Shown here piece by piece: positions 15,945-24,858 of a stretch of DNA of 39,218 nucleotides. The notes under the pieces were generated by a model, which saw only the letters and a list, made by a program, of their open reading frames with translations, made no database searches and was not told the origin of the DNA. A program made the translations under genes and the position numbers. Within the stretch, counting starts at the first letter, position 1. Every line of letters begins with the position of its first letter. Origin of the DNA: a virus; the IMG/VR virus record IMGVR_UViG_3300027746_001004, positions 1 to 39,218 of that record; one strand, given 5' to 3'.

Positions 15945-16997
15945 ATGGACGCATCGTTAAACGAAAAAGTAACAGAATCAATTAAAAATTTAAGAGATAA
16001 AAAATCAAGAATTTATTTCTTAGTTCAAGACACTAAAGGGAATGCAAAAGCATCTGTTAGATTAATCTATCAAATGGCTAAAACTCTTTTAGATTCAGGA
16101 TTTAATCCTATTATTCTTCACGAAAAAAATGACTACGCAGGTGTAGTTGCTTGGATGGATGAAGAATATATGTCAATCCGACATCAATCAATTGAAGGTC
16201 AAAATTTAGAAATTTCACCTGAAGATTTTATTGTAATTCCAGAACTTTTTGGGTACATTATGGAACAAATTAAAAATTTACCTTGTGGTAAAATTGTATT
16301 GACTCAAAATTATTCTCACATTGTTGAAACATTACAACCAGGTCAGAGTTGGTCTCAATACGGATTTTTAAAATGTATTACTACAACTCAAAAACAACAA
16401 GAATATATTGAATCTGTAATGAGACAATGTAGTTTTGATATATTAAAACCTTTAATTACTGAAAATTTTTATCCAAAAAATTTACCACCAATGCCTATCA
16501 TTGGTGTACATACTAAAGAACAATCAGACACAATTAATATTATTAAAACGTTTTACTTAAAATTTCCTCAATATAGATGGTTTACATTTAGAGATTTAAG
16601 AGGTCTTTCTGAAATAGAATTTGGAAATTCATTAAGAGAATGTTTTGTTAGTGTTTGGATGGATGAACAAAGTGGATTTGGCACATTCCCATTGGAATCT
16701 ATGGCATCAGGAGTACCTGTGATTGGTAAAGTACCATACATTCAACCTGAATGGATGAATGAGAATAATGGTGTTTGGGTTACTAATCCAACATTAATGT
16801 GTGATTTTATTGCTGATTTTATACAAAATTGGTTAGAAGATAATATCAAACCTGAACTTTATGACAGTATGAAAAAAACTGTTGAAAACTATACTAATAA
16901 ACAAGAATTTGATACTAACGTTACAACTTTATTTGGTGACTATTTAAACGTAAGGGCAAATTCATTTGAAGAACAAATTTCTAAAACCGAAGAATAA
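15945..16997 (+). CDS. Glycosyltransferase, GT-B fold (GT4-like)
   Basis: A 350-residue protein. An N-terminal Rossmann-like half begins after ~17 residues at RIYFLVQDTKGNAKASVRLIYQMAKTL. The C-terminal half has GFGTFPLESMASGVPVIGKVPY, the GT4 donor-binding ExxxxxxxE region (pattern GFGLPxLEAMACG.PVI), followed by an N-terminus-swapping helix. There is no membrane segment. It sits between a hypothetical gene and a GT2 gene, downstream of PhoH, so the glycan genes are not confined to the main island. Confidence 0.85.
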   Translation: MDASLNEKVTESIKNLRDKKSRIYFLVQDTKGNAKASVRLIYQMAKTLLDSGFNPIILHEKNDYAGVVAWMDEEYMSIRHQSIEGQNLEISPEDFIVIPELFGYIMEQIKNLPCGKIVLTQNYSHIVETLQPGQSWSQYGFLKCITTTQKQQEYIESVMRQCSFDILKPLITENFYPKNLPPMPIIGVHTKEQSDTINIIKTFYLKFPQYRWFTFRDLRGLSEIEFGNSLRECFVSVWMDEQSGFGTFPLESMASGVPVIGKVPYIQPEWMNENNGVWVTNPTLMCDFIADFIQNWLEDNIKPELYDSMKKTVENYTNKQEFDTNVTTLFGDYLNVRANSFEEQISKTEE

Positions 16998-16998
16998 T

Positions 16999-17805
16999 AT
17001 GAATACTACATTACCAATATCAGTTATATTACCAATTAAATCATCAAAAGCAAGAAATTTTGATGAGTATTTTGAAAAAGCAATTGCATCAATCAATTCA
17101 CAAACAGTTGGAATTGAAGAATTATTAATCGTTCACACTTCAGAAGAATCTTTAGTTGAATATTTAAACGGTTATGATTTTGGAGATTTAAACGTCACAA
17201 AATTATTATGGGATAAAGACCCTAATTATTGTGAACAAGTTAATTATGGTGTTAAAAACTCAAAAGGTTCTTGGATATCGTTATTTGAATTTGATGATGA
17301 ATATTCATCTATTTGGTTTAAAAATGTTGCGAAGTATATCGACGCATACCCAAAGGCACAAATATTCTTACCAGTTGTAGTTGAAACTGACGAAAAAGGA
17401 ATATTTGCAGGATTTACAAATGAAGCAACCTTTGCTGCAAATTTCACTCAAGAAATGGGATTTTTAACAAATGAAACATTACAAGATTATCAAAACTTTC
17501 AAACTGCAGGTTCTGTAATTAAAAAATCAGTTATTGAAGATTTTGGAGGGTTTAAACCATCAATTAAATTAACATTCATTTATGAGTTTTTATTGAGATT
17601 AACTTATAACTCTGTATCTATTATGACAATACCAAAACTTGGTTACAAACATACCAATTTAAGAGAAGGTTCTATTTTTTGGAATTATAAATTTGGTGAA
17701 GAAAAAATGATTGAAGATGAGGTTAAGTTTTGGATTCAAACAGCAAAAAAAGAATTTTTCTTTATTGAAGATAGAAACATAAAATATCAATCTGAAAATG
17801 TATAA
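16999..17805 (+). CDS. Glycosyltransferase family 2-like protein
   Basis: From the ATG at 16999 the protein has 268 residues and begins MNTTLPISVILPIKSSKARN, a GT2-type first strand. The start follows the previous stop by one base; an in-frame TTG at 16966 would force a 32-base overlap and is less likely. SINSQTVGIEELLIVHTSEE and SWISLFEFDDEYS (FDD as the likely metal site) continue the GT-A pattern. AGSVIKKSVIEDFGGF fits the acceptor-side segment seen in GT2 enzymes. The stop overlaps the sigma-factor start by one base (TAATG), linking this gene and the late regulator on one message. Confidence 0.85.
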   Translation: MNTTLPISVILPIKSSKARNFDEYFEKAIASINSQTVGIEELLIVHTSEESLVEYLNGYDFGDLNVTKLLWDKDPNYCEQVNYGVKNSKGSWISLFEFDDEYSSIWFKNVAKYIDAYPKAQIFLPVVVETDEKGIFAGFTNEATFAANFTQEMGFLTNETLQDYQNFQTAGSVIKKSVIEDFGGFKPSIKLTFIYEFLLRLTYNSVSIMTIPKLGYKHTNLREGSIFWNYKFGEEKMIEDEVKFWIQTAKKEFFFIEDRNIKYQSENV

Positions 17806-18554
17806 TGTTAGAAACTCTATCTGCAACAACAGAAGATGTTTCATCCAAAAAAAGAGGTAGAAAAACGGTAAATGTAAATTATTTTGATGTTAGAGAGGAA
17901 GATGCTGTTAGGAGTTTTTTACTAGCTGAAACTTCTGAAGAAAAAAACAAAATATATAACGAATATTTACGAGGGCCTTTAGATAAGATGATTTCATCAA
18001 TCATACGACGATATAAATTATATCGTAAAGATATGGATTTTGTTGAAATTCATTGCGACACACATTCTTTTTTAATGACAAAGGTTGATAAATTTAAACC
18101 TGCAAAAGAAAAAAAGGCTTATTCATATTTTGGAACTATCTGTAAAAATTATTTAATGGGTCAAATCATTAAAGACCAAAAGGAAACTAATCGAAAAGTT
18201 TCTTATGAGGATATGTCTCAAAGTATCGAAGAAAGACCTGACATGATGTATCGTATTGATGAGGAAGAGATTGATACTACCGTAATTATTTCAAAATATT
18301 TAAGTGAACTACGAGATTTTATTGAAAATGAAAATTTAAACGACAATGAAAGAAAATTAGGTTATGCTTTAATAGATTTATTTGAAAATTATGAATCAAT
18401 ATTTTCAGGAGCAGATAATAACAAATTTAATAAAAATGTTATCCTTTTATCTTTAAGGGAAATGACAAATCTTAGTACAAAAGAAATTAGAAGTTCAATC
18501 AAAAGATTTAAAAAATTATATATTTTGATTCATTCAAAAATGAAAACTGATTAA
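17805..18554 (+). CDS. 55: Late transcription sigma factor, T4 gp55-like
   Basis: A 249-residue protein with a sigma70 region-2-like core. LDKMISSIIRRYKLYRKDMDFVEIHCD at ~59-85 and DKFKPAKEKKAYSYFGTICKNYLMGQI at ~95-121 match the core-binding and -10-recognition helices of sigma factors (pattern ..FDP.K...F..Y....). An unusual basic N-terminal leader (SSKKRGRK) precedes it. T4 gp55 directs host RNA polymerase to late promoters. The recurrent TATTTATA motif ahead of virion genes in this window is the obvious candidate target. The C-terminal SIKRFKKLYILIHSKM could bind polymerase or clamp. The virion genes start directly after this gene. Confidence 0.8.
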   Translation: MLETLSATTEDVSSKKRGRKTVNVNYFDVREEDAVRSFLLAETSEEKNKIYNEYLRGPLDKMISSIIRRYKLYRKDMDFVEIHCDTHSFLMTKVDKFKPAKEKKAYSYFGTICKNYLMGQIIKDQKETNRKVSYEDMSQSIEERPDMMYRIDEEEIDTTVIISKYLSELRDFIENENLNDNERKLGYALIDLFENYESIFSGADNNKFNKNVILLSLREMTNLSTKEIRSSIKRFKKLYILIHSKMKTD

Positions 18555-18558
18555 AAAG

Positions 18559-18566
18559 TATTTATA
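18559..18566 (+). promoter_or_regulatory. Putative phage late promoter (TATTTATA)
   Basis: Exact TATTTATA in the 15-base gap between the sigma-factor gene and the first virion-type gene, ending only three bases before the ATG at 18570. Same motif and orientation as the elements at 22783, 30918, 33463 and 35353. A transcript starting six or seven bases downstream would begin at or just inside the start codon. Confidence 0.5.
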
Positions 18567-18569
18567 GAT

Positions 18570-18938
18570 ATGCCAAGACCACAACGTAAAGAAATTAATT
18601 TTACTAAAGATTCAATATTATCTTTAATGCAAGAAATATATAATGAACTTGTAGAACAAAGACAGACCGCAATAAGGATTCAAAATAAAATGTTAACAAT
18701 GTTAAAAGACCCTGAAGACATGACTACAATTGGACCCGTTATTGAAAAACAACAAAAAATTGTTAATGATTGTGTTGAGAAAAAAATTAGTTTATCCAAA
18801 TTACAATCGGGTATTTGGGAAAAATCAAATAATAACAATACCGAATCATTTTCGCTTGCGGATTTGGATGATGACTTAATTCAAAATCTAATTGACAAAG
18901 ATGTTTCTAACGATGAACAATCGTACAAAATGAAATAA
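18570..18938 (+). CDS. Hypothetical coiled-coil protein
   Basis: A 122-residue protein, not recognised. The N-terminal ~85 residues are strongly helical with heptad-like spacing (ILSLMQEIYNELVEQRQTAI, then IEKQQKIVNDCVEKKISLSK). The C-terminal ~35 residues are acidic and Asn/Asp/Ser-rich (LADLDDDLIQNLIDKDVSN). Its place behind a putative late promoter and directly before large virion-type genes suggests a small structural, chaperone or assembly protein. No enzymatic motif. Confidence 0.7.
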   Translation: MPRPQRKEINFTKDSILSLMQEIYNELVEQRQTAIRIQNKMLTMLKDPEDMTTIGPVIEKQQKIVNDCVEKKISLSKLQSGIWEKSNNNNTESFSLADLDDDLIQNLIDKDVSNDEQSYKMK

Positions 18939-18939
18939 T

Positions 18940-21042
18940 ATGGGAACAATTGTTGATTTAACGGAAGGATACGATTCTTCCCAAAGTAAAATCAGTTCAA
19001 TTAAAAATTATACTGAGGTTTCTAAATCTGCAAAAAAATTAAAAAGTAGTGCTGGAAATTCACAATCACCAGCAATACCAGATGTTGCATCACAATTAAA
19101 TAAAGTTGCTGACCAACAAAAACGATATTTAAGAAATCAACCAACGACATTTAACCAATTATTTGAATTGTTAAAATTATCAAGTGGCTCTGGTTCAGAA
19201 ACTTCAAGATATCTTAAGAAAAAATTATTAGAAACTGTAACTAAAATTGAGCCAGATATTAAAAAAATTATTAGTGAAGAAGCGTTAAAGGCATTAGGTT
19301 GTTCACAAGAACAAACATTTCAAGCTTTTACTTCCACAGATTTAGATGCTAATCCTTTAGAAACTTTACCTGTGGGACAAGGAATATACGTACCCATTCA
19401 ATCTATGGATATTGCTAGTATATTAAAAATATCCACAACTTCAAGAGTTGGTAAAGTAATATATGAAAAACAAACACCTAACGTACAAACGGGTAATTTC
19501 TTACCTTATGGAGGTATAAGACCATTTCCAATGAATAAAGAATTTAATCAAAGATTAACCGGTTCAAATTTTTCAAAATCATATAAGGGTGAATATGGTA
19601 AATATTATCAAGGTGTTTCAGGTCAAGATTTATTTGATTTTCAATATAGTCCAACAAACCAATTTGGGGTTGACCAAGCATGTTATAGAGTCGCATTAAT
19701 ATCAAAAGTAAATGCGACATCAACAGTAACTGGAGGTACCGTAAATAAAGTAATAGATTTATTACAAGATTATTACGGTACAATTAAATTAATAGATACT
19801 GTCGATTTTACCGCAACACTAATGAATATTGTTTCAGGTGCAATTGATATTAAAGCAAACTTGGGTAGCGAAGAGATTACAGAACAAACAAAGTTTTTAA
19901 TCTTTCTTCAAAGAATATTAGGTCTTTGTTTTGATTCAAGAAAAGAAATAGATGTTAGTGGGATTTCAAAAATTGCAGAGTTAGATGGTGTTGATGAAAC
20001 ATTTTTTGAAACAACAGAAGTCGATTTAAGAAATATTGACATAAGAATAAATAATATCCAAAATGGTATTATAGAACTTGTTGATTGCGATAATGTACAA
20101 GTACCCGTTGATTATGAAACAATAATTGATGAATTAATTGGGTTTCGAGATAAAGAAGATTTGTCAACCGAAGAACAAGTTCAAAATATTATTGATATTA
20201 CTAACACATTAGTTGAAAATCCCGATTGGAAAGTTTTTTTACCAACAAATTTTGATGGTCAAATTTTAAATCAAGAATTTATTAACCAAATCCCATTGGC
20301 AGTTGCTGGTTCAATTTTAAGTCCAAAAGTTTTATTTCCAATTTTTGTTTTATTACAAGTACTTGAAAGTCAAGGTACGAATGTTTATAACCAAGCGGTT
20401 ACATCCGCAAACACATATACTCAAAGCGCAAACACAATTAATGGTATCGTTAATAATATCATTAATAATCAAGTTGATTTTGCCAAAACATTCAAAACTT
20501 TTAACATCCAAGTAACATCAAGAGTTGGTTCAATTTTTATAGAACAACTTTTTCAAATATTAAAAAAAGATTTAATTAATCTTTTAAAACCTGTTATTAC
20601 AGATATTGCAAAAGGAAGATTAGAGAAAAAATATTTAACAGTTCAAAGATTAGTTAATATTGCATTAATTCTTCAACAAGTTGCAAGGGGGGTTAATGAT
20701 TATCGAAAATGTAAATCTTTAGTTGATGAAATTTTAAAAATACTAAATTTATTAAATAGTTTAGCACCTCCAGGTTCAAAAATACCAAACGCATTGTTAC
20801 TATTAACAGAGTTTTTACCGGGAACATCACCTGAAAGGTCAACTATTAATACAATAGAACAATTACAAAAACTTGGAATACCGACAGGTACTTTACCTGA
20901 TGGTTCACCAAATGTAATGTTATTATTTAACTTATCGGCAAACAAAGGGGCGGATAAAGAACAGGCAGAAAATGGAACTGCTGACTCATTTGGAGTAACA
21001 TCTGACGGAATGCTTGTTAAAAATTGGATAAAACCAAAATAA
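18940..21042 (+). CDS. Large putative virion structural protein, unknown
   Basis: A 700-residue protein not recognised by family. It has a Ser/Lys-rich start, a region around residues 125-250 with many Gly/Tyr/Pro turns (YVPIQSMDIASILKISTTSRVG, FLPYGGIRPFPMNKEFN), then long alternating helical segments (NIALILQQVARGVNDYRKCK and a leucine-rich NLLNSLAPPGSKIPNALLLL). No signal peptide. It is separated by one base from its neighbours on both sides and lies one small gene before the gp5-like gene, so a baseplate or tail role is the best contextual guess. Confidence 0.6.
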   Translation: MGTIVDLTEGYDSSQSKISSIKNYTEVSKSAKKLKSSAGNSQSPAIPDVASQLNKVADQQKRYLRNQPTTFNQLFELLKLSSGSGSETSRYLKKKLLETVTKIEPDIKKIISEEALKALGCSQEQTFQAFTSTDLDANPLETLPVGQGIYVPIQSMDIASILKISTTSRVGKVIYEKQTPNVQTGNFLPYGGIRPFPMNKEFNQRLTGSNFSKSYKGEYGKYYQGVSGQDLFDFQYSPTNQFGVDQACYRVALISKVNATSTVTGGTVNKVIDLLQDYYGTIKLIDTVDFTATLMNIVSGAIDIKANLGSEEITEQTKFLIFLQRILGLCFDSRKEIDVSGISKIAELDGVDETFFETTEVDLRNIDIRINNIQNGIIELVDCDNVQVPVDYETIIDELIGFRDKEDLSTEEQVQNIIDITNTLVENPDWKVFLPTNFDGQILNQEFINQIPLAVAGSILSPKVLFPIFVLLQVLESQGTNVYNQAVTSANTYTQSANTINGIVNNIINNQVDFAKTFKTFNIQVTSRVGSIFIEQLFQILKKDLINLLKPVITDIAKGRLEKKYLTVQRLVNIALILQQVARGVNDYRKCKSLVDEILKILNLLNSLAPPGSKIPNALLLLTEFLPGTSPERSTINTIEQLQKLGIPTGTLPDGSPNVMLLFNLSANKGADKEQAENGTADSFGVTSDGMLVKNWIKPK

Positions 21043-21043
21043 T

Positions 21044-21247
21044 ATGAAAAAAGAAGAATTTGAAAATATTGTAAATTTACAAAATAATTTGAAAGAACAA
21101 CCTAATTCAAAATTAATTGAGGCTATGGATATTTTAACCACTGATTTTGAGTTGACCAAAGAAAACATTATTAATTTAACAATGTATTTGGATAAACTTG
21201 AAGAACTATATAACAATACTCTTAAAGAGTTTCAATCTAGAAAATAA
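21044..21247 (+). CDS. Hypothetical small protein
   Basis: A 67-residue acidic helical protein (MKKEEFENIVNLQNNLKEQP opening; FELTKENIINLTMYLDKLEE later). Not recognised. One base after the 700-residue virion protein and overlapping the baseplate hub gene by one base (TAATG), so it is translated with them and is likely an accessory structural or assembly factor. Confidence 0.7.
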   Translation: MKKEEFENIVNLQNNLKEQPNSKLIEAMDILTTDFELTKENIINLTMYLDKLEELYNNTLKEFQSRK

Positions 21248-22782
21248 TGGATGATAATACAATATTTTTTCAGGTATCGGTTATAAGTAATCAAGACCCA
21301 ATGATGTTGGGTAGGATTCGAGCAAAACTTTTAATTGATAACTATAACGACATAGTCAAGTCAATTACTGACCCACCTTGGAATGAAGAAAAAGATATTT
21401 GGACGACAAGAGACCCTTTTGTCTTTAGTCCCCTTATGCCATATTTCATGTATCAAGTACCAAAGCCAACAGAAATGGCTCAAGTACTTTATGTGAATAA
21501 AGATTTTAAATATCAAAACCAATATTACGTCCAAAATACATTTTCAAGTCCGACAACAACGGGTTATGAATATTATCAAGGTGGTAATAAGTTTACAGGT
21601 ACAGGTACACAATTAAAAAATCCAAAACCTTTAAAAAACCAAGATGGTACTTATACCGACAAAGCGGTTCACAAGGGTGTATTTCCTGAGCCAGGTGATA
21701 ATGCCATTTTAGGTAGGGGAAGTGCCGATGTTATTACAAAACAAGATACGGTATTACTTAGAGCAGGTAAATTTAAAGGTGCTGAATTAGTACCAAATGT
21801 TCCACCTGTGGCAAACCAACAACGAGGATTTTTACAACTCTCAAGATTTAATCAATCAAAAGTACCATTACCAAATAAAATTGTAACAGAGACAAATGAA
21901 ATCGTAGTTCAAGTTAAATACTTAATTGAATGGGTTATCACAAATCCTGAAAACACCCAAGATAATTTTACTGGGTCAGTTTATCTTTATCAATTAAAAC
22001 CCGACCTATCGACAAACTCCACAAATTTAACAGTTGGTACAATTGTTAAAGAATCTTTAAAATCTTTAGTTGCCGAAGAAAAATTTTCACGATTAACAAA
22101 AACAGAAACTATTACATTTATAAATAATTTTATTAAAACGTGTAATACCAAAACAACAACCGTTTCAGGTAAAACATTATTTACAAGTGAACTTAATAAA
22201 TTTGCAATATTTTATAGACCAAATAATATAACTTATTCTGTTATAACACCATCATCAACCACTCAAACAGGAACAACCGAAGCGGACGCATTTAAAAATG
22301 TTTCTGACATATACAATCAAATTAAATTATACCCCGCCCTTAAACGAGGTGGTTATGGTTTAATTTATGCTAAGGATAAAGTTGGAAAACCACTTAACTT
22401 TAAAACAACTATTGTACCTCAGGAGACATACAAATCAATTCAAACCACATATGGAGCGGTTGGGGCGGATACTTTATATTTGTTATCTCATACGTCGGCA
22501 ATTCCTGGTAAAGGTAAAATCAATTTTGATGACACATTATATGGAATTTCATTAGACCAATTTGTTGATGAAATATTACCAAAAACATCAAGTTTAGTTA
22601 GAGGGGAAGAACTTTTAGAATTGATTAACTTGATTGTTAGATTCTTAATTACTCATACTCACGCATACCCTGGTTTACCTCCAGTTCCTGTAACTCAAGA
22701 CGGTTCAACTGTTACGGATATATTAACTGAAATGCAAAACGCCTACACAAAAATTCTTAATGAAAATATTAGACTTAACTAA
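21247..22782 (+). CDS. Baseplate hub/spike protein, T4 gp5-like OB-fold (no lysozyme domain seen)
   Basis: A 511-residue protein. The N-terminal FFQVSVISNQDPMMLGRIRAKLL (residues 6-28) matches the OB-fold start of gp5/Phage_base_V proteins (V....DP...GRVRVR.). FPEPGDNAILGRGSADVITKQDTVLLRAG (~142-170) resembles the 'P..GD...V...G....I.....VLLR' OB-fold end of baseplate hub proteins. A C-terminal LITHTHAYPGLPPVPV resembles the HTH..PG.P stretch near the ends of such proteins. The lysozyme domain found in T4 gp5 is not apparent. Its place at the centre of the virion block fits. Confidence in hub/spike role is moderate. Confidence 0.7.
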   Translation: MDDNTIFFQVSVISNQDPMMLGRIRAKLLIDNYNDIVKSITDPPWNEEKDIWTTRDPFVFSPLMPYFMYQVPKPTEMAQVLYVNKDFKYQNQYYVQNTFSSPTTTGYEYYQGGNKFTGTGTQLKNPKPLKNQDGTYTDKAVHKGVFPEPGDNAILGRGSADVITKQDTVLLRAGKFKGAELVPNVPPVANQQRGFLQLSRFNQSKVPLPNKIVTETNEIVVQVKYLIEWVITNPENTQDNFTGSVYLYQLKPDLSTNSTNLTVGTIVKESLKSLVAEEKFSRLTKTETITFINNFIKTCNTKTTTVSGKTLFTSELNKFAIFYRPNNITYSVITPSSTTQTGTTEADAFKNVSDIYNQIKLYPALKRGGYGLIYAKDKVGKPLNFKTTIVPQETYKSIQTTYGAVGADTLYLLSHTSAIPGKGKINFDDTLYGISLDQFVDEILPKTSSLVRGEELLELINLIVRFLITHTHAYPGLPPVPVTQDGSTVTDILTEMQNAYTKILNENIRLN

Positions 22783-22790
22783 TATTTATA
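22783..22790 (+). promoter_or_regulatory. Putative phage late promoter (TATTTATATT)
   Basis: TATTTATA extended to TATTTATATT lies in the 20-base gap between the gp5-like gene and the 507-residue virion gene, with 12 bases between the octamer and the ATG at 22803. Same extended form as the elements at 30918, 33463 and 35353 on the other strand. Confidence 0.55.
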
Positions 22791-22802
22791 TTAAAACAAT
22801 TA

Positions 22803-24326
22803 ATGTCAATTTTAAGGTCGTACATAGATAAGAACAATACCATCATTTCAAATTCATATGTCAATACGGGTAGAAACCCTATTGTTGAATTAAATTTTGG
22901 TGCGTCAGATTATATCATCCCAAATTATGGTTACACTCGTTTCCTATTTGATTTAGATTTAGATTTATTAAGAGAAGACATTGCATCAGGTGTAATTTCT
23001 ACAGGATGTACCACAGGTATGACTCACGTCTTACAAATGACAAACACCTCATCATTTGATAATGAATTGTTAAATACATTCATGTCAAACGAGAGAAGAC
23101 GAGCGACATCATTTGATTTAATCTTATTTAGAATTCCTCAAACTTCAGGAACAACAGGAATCCCTCAAACTTGGGATGAAGGTGTTGGTTATGATTACAC
23201 AGATTTTAATGAAAATCAAAATAGCCCGTATGGTGGTTCAACACCTCTTACGTATGTAGATAGTCGTGCCTATTCGACTCGACCATCAAATTGGTATCAG
23301 ACATCCACTATTAACAATTGGTCTCAACCAGGGGTTTATAACAACAAGAATGAAGGTACCGTAAATTTCTCAGGTTTAACAATTGTTGCAAGACAACACT
23401 TTGAACTTGGTAATGAAGATTTATTGATGGATATGTCAAATGAAATTAATGGTATATTAAATGGTACAATAACTGGTGTTACTGGTTGGGGAGTTGCATA
23501 CTTACCACAAATTGAAAATATTACAGGTTTAACTGACAGTTATAGTGTGGCGTTCTTTTCAAGACATACTCAAACATTTTACCAACCATTCCTTCAAACA
23601 ACATACGACGACTTAATTAAAGACAACCGTAACCTATTCTTAAAAAACCAAACAAATAAATTGTATTTATACATTTATCAAAATGGTGATTTTGCCAATT
23701 TAGATTCTGACCCTGTAGTTAGAATTGAAGACAGAAATGGTGATGCCGTTCCTGGTATGGCAACATTATCAACTTGTTTAAGAACAAGAGGAGTTTATGA
23801 AGTAATTGTACCTAATGGATTTACAGGGGCAACTCCTTGTATGTTTTATGATATATGGTCAGGTTTAACAATTAATGGTCAAGCATTACCAAACGTAACA
23901 AATCAATTTATATTACAACAATATACAGCAGGTATTCAAATCGGTTCAACATCCAAAGAACCAAGTAAATTTGGATTTGAGTTCTACGGTATTTTACAAA
24001 ACGAACAAATCCTTAATACCGATATTAGAAAGGTTGGGGTTACAATTAAAAAGGCTTATACGGGTCAAGCACCATTAGAAGATATCTCAGCATTTTATAG
24101 AGTATACGTTAGAGAAGGAACAACTGAAGTATTAGTTCAAGATTGGACGCCAGTTAACAGAACTCCAAATGAATATTATTTCATGTTTGATATGAGGGAT
24201 AAAATACCTAATCAATATTATGTTGATATTCAAGTGAACACTTCAGGAGAGAAAGATACTTATAAGAGACAATTAACTTTTAACATAGTAAATTACAAAA
24301 CAAATAATACATCATTCAGACAATAA
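22803..24326 (+). CDS. Putative virion structural protein, unknown
   Basis: A 507-residue beta-rich protein, not recognised. It opens MSILRSYIDKNNTIISNSYV and is rich in Thr, Asn, Gly, Tyr and Trp (SRAYSTRPSNWYQTSTINNW, GTITGVTGWGVAYLPQIENI), as in tail, neck or fibre proteins. The last ~120 residues (KKAYTGQAPLEDISAFYRVY, MFDMRDKIPNQYYVDIQVNT) look like an immunoglobulin-like or fibre-attachment beta sandwich. It has its own putative late promoter 12 bases upstream, and one base separates it from the next gene. Capsid decoration, neck or tail fibre are all possible. Confidence 0.65.
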   Translation: MSILRSYIDKNNTIISNSYVNTGRNPIVELNFGASDYIIPNYGYTRFLFDLDLDLLREDIASGVISTGCTTGMTHVLQMTNTSSFDNELLNTFMSNERRRATSFDLILFRIPQTSGTTGIPQTWDEGVGYDYTDFNENQNSPYGGSTPLTYVDSRAYSTRPSNWYQTSTINNWSQPGVYNNKNEGTVNFSGLTIVARQHFELGNEDLLMDMSNEINGILNGTITGVTGWGVAYLPQIENITGLTDSYSVAFFSRHTQTFYQPFLQTTYDDLIKDNRNLFLKNQTNKLYLYIYQNGDFANLDSDPVVRIEDRNGDAVPGMATLSTCLRTRGVYEVIVPNGFTGATPCMFYDIWSGLTINGQALPNVTNQFILQQYTAGIQIGSTSKEPSKFGFEFYGILQNEQILNTDIRKVGVTIKKAYTGQAPLEDISAFYRVYVREGTTEVLVQDWTPVNRTPNEYYFMFDMRDKIPNQYYVDIQVNTSGEKDTYKRQLTFNIVNYKTNNTSFRQ

Positions 24327-24327
24327 T

Positions 24328-24789
24328 ATGAAAACAGTAAAATTAACCGAATCAGACTTAAACAGAATTGTTAAAAAAGTTCTTTCAGAACAAGACGAAA
24401 CGAATTATATGTTCTTTTCAAATTTAAAACAGATGAAAAGACAACTTGAAATGATTATGGAGATGGACCCATCAACAGTTGACCAAATACTTCAAAATGG
24501 ACATGATTGGGCAGATGACCATATATCCGAAGCCAAAACAAATATTGACCAAGTTTTTGATTTCTTAAAAAATGAAATGGAAAAAGAATCACAATATGTT
24601 GATTTTGAAGAAATGAATGAAGGTAGAAAAAAAACAGGAACTCCACTTTGTGCAAGAGGTAAATCTGCCGCCAAATCAAAATATACTGTTTATCCATCAG
24701 CATACGCTAACGGATATGCCGTTCAAGTATGTAAGGGTAAAATCAAAGGATTGGACGGTAAAAGACAGTGCTCTGGAGCTTATTGTTAA
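24328..24789 (+). CDS. Putative internal head protein with capsid-targeting-like N terminus
   Basis: A 153-residue protein. The first ~21 residues form an amphipathic helix that begins MKTVKLTESDL and ends KKVLSE before Q22. The ending fits the [I/L]-x-E cleavage rule of T4 prohead protease, and T4 internal head proteins have similar removable MKT-starting leaders. The scaffold protein encoded at 29337 has a near-copy ending LVKESLSEQDDEN. The C-terminal 50 residues hold four cysteines in LCARGKSAAKSKYTVYPSAY...VCKGKIKG...CSGAYC, a signature I associate with hypothetical proteins of T4-like marine phages. The structural-cargo role is inferred. Confidence 0.6.
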   Translation: MKTVKLTESDLNRIVKKVLSEQDETNYMFFSNLKQMKRQLEMIMEMDPSTVDQILQNGHDWADDHISEAKTNIDQVFDFLKNEMEKESQYVDFEEMNEGRKKTGTPLCARGKSAAKSKYTVYPSAYANGYAVQVCKGKIKGLDGKRQCSGAYC

Positions 24790-24803
24790 TTTTTTTATAT
24801 CAG

Positions 24804-24837
24804 TTGTTTTTTTATTTAAAGTTTTTGTTTACTTTTG
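24804..24837 (+). promoter_or_regulatory. Bacteroidetes-type sigma promoter (TTG-N23-TACTTTTG)
   Basis: TTG at 24804-24806 and TACTTTTG at 24830-24837 with a 23-base spacer fit the flavobacterial consensus TTG-N(17-23)-TAnnTTTG. The transcript would begin a few bases later and reach the ATG at 24859 with a ~15-base leader lacking a Shine-Dalgarno sequence. The element differs from the phage TATTTATA motif, so the gene pair 24859-25562 is probably read by the unmodified host polymerase early in infection. Confidence 0.55.
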
Positions 24838-24858
24838 TAGTCAAATAAAAATACACAT

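Noticed and set aside
16966-16998. TTG start for the GT2 gene
   Set aside because: It would create a 32-base overlap with the upstream gene; the ATG at 16999 gives the normal GT2 N terminus.
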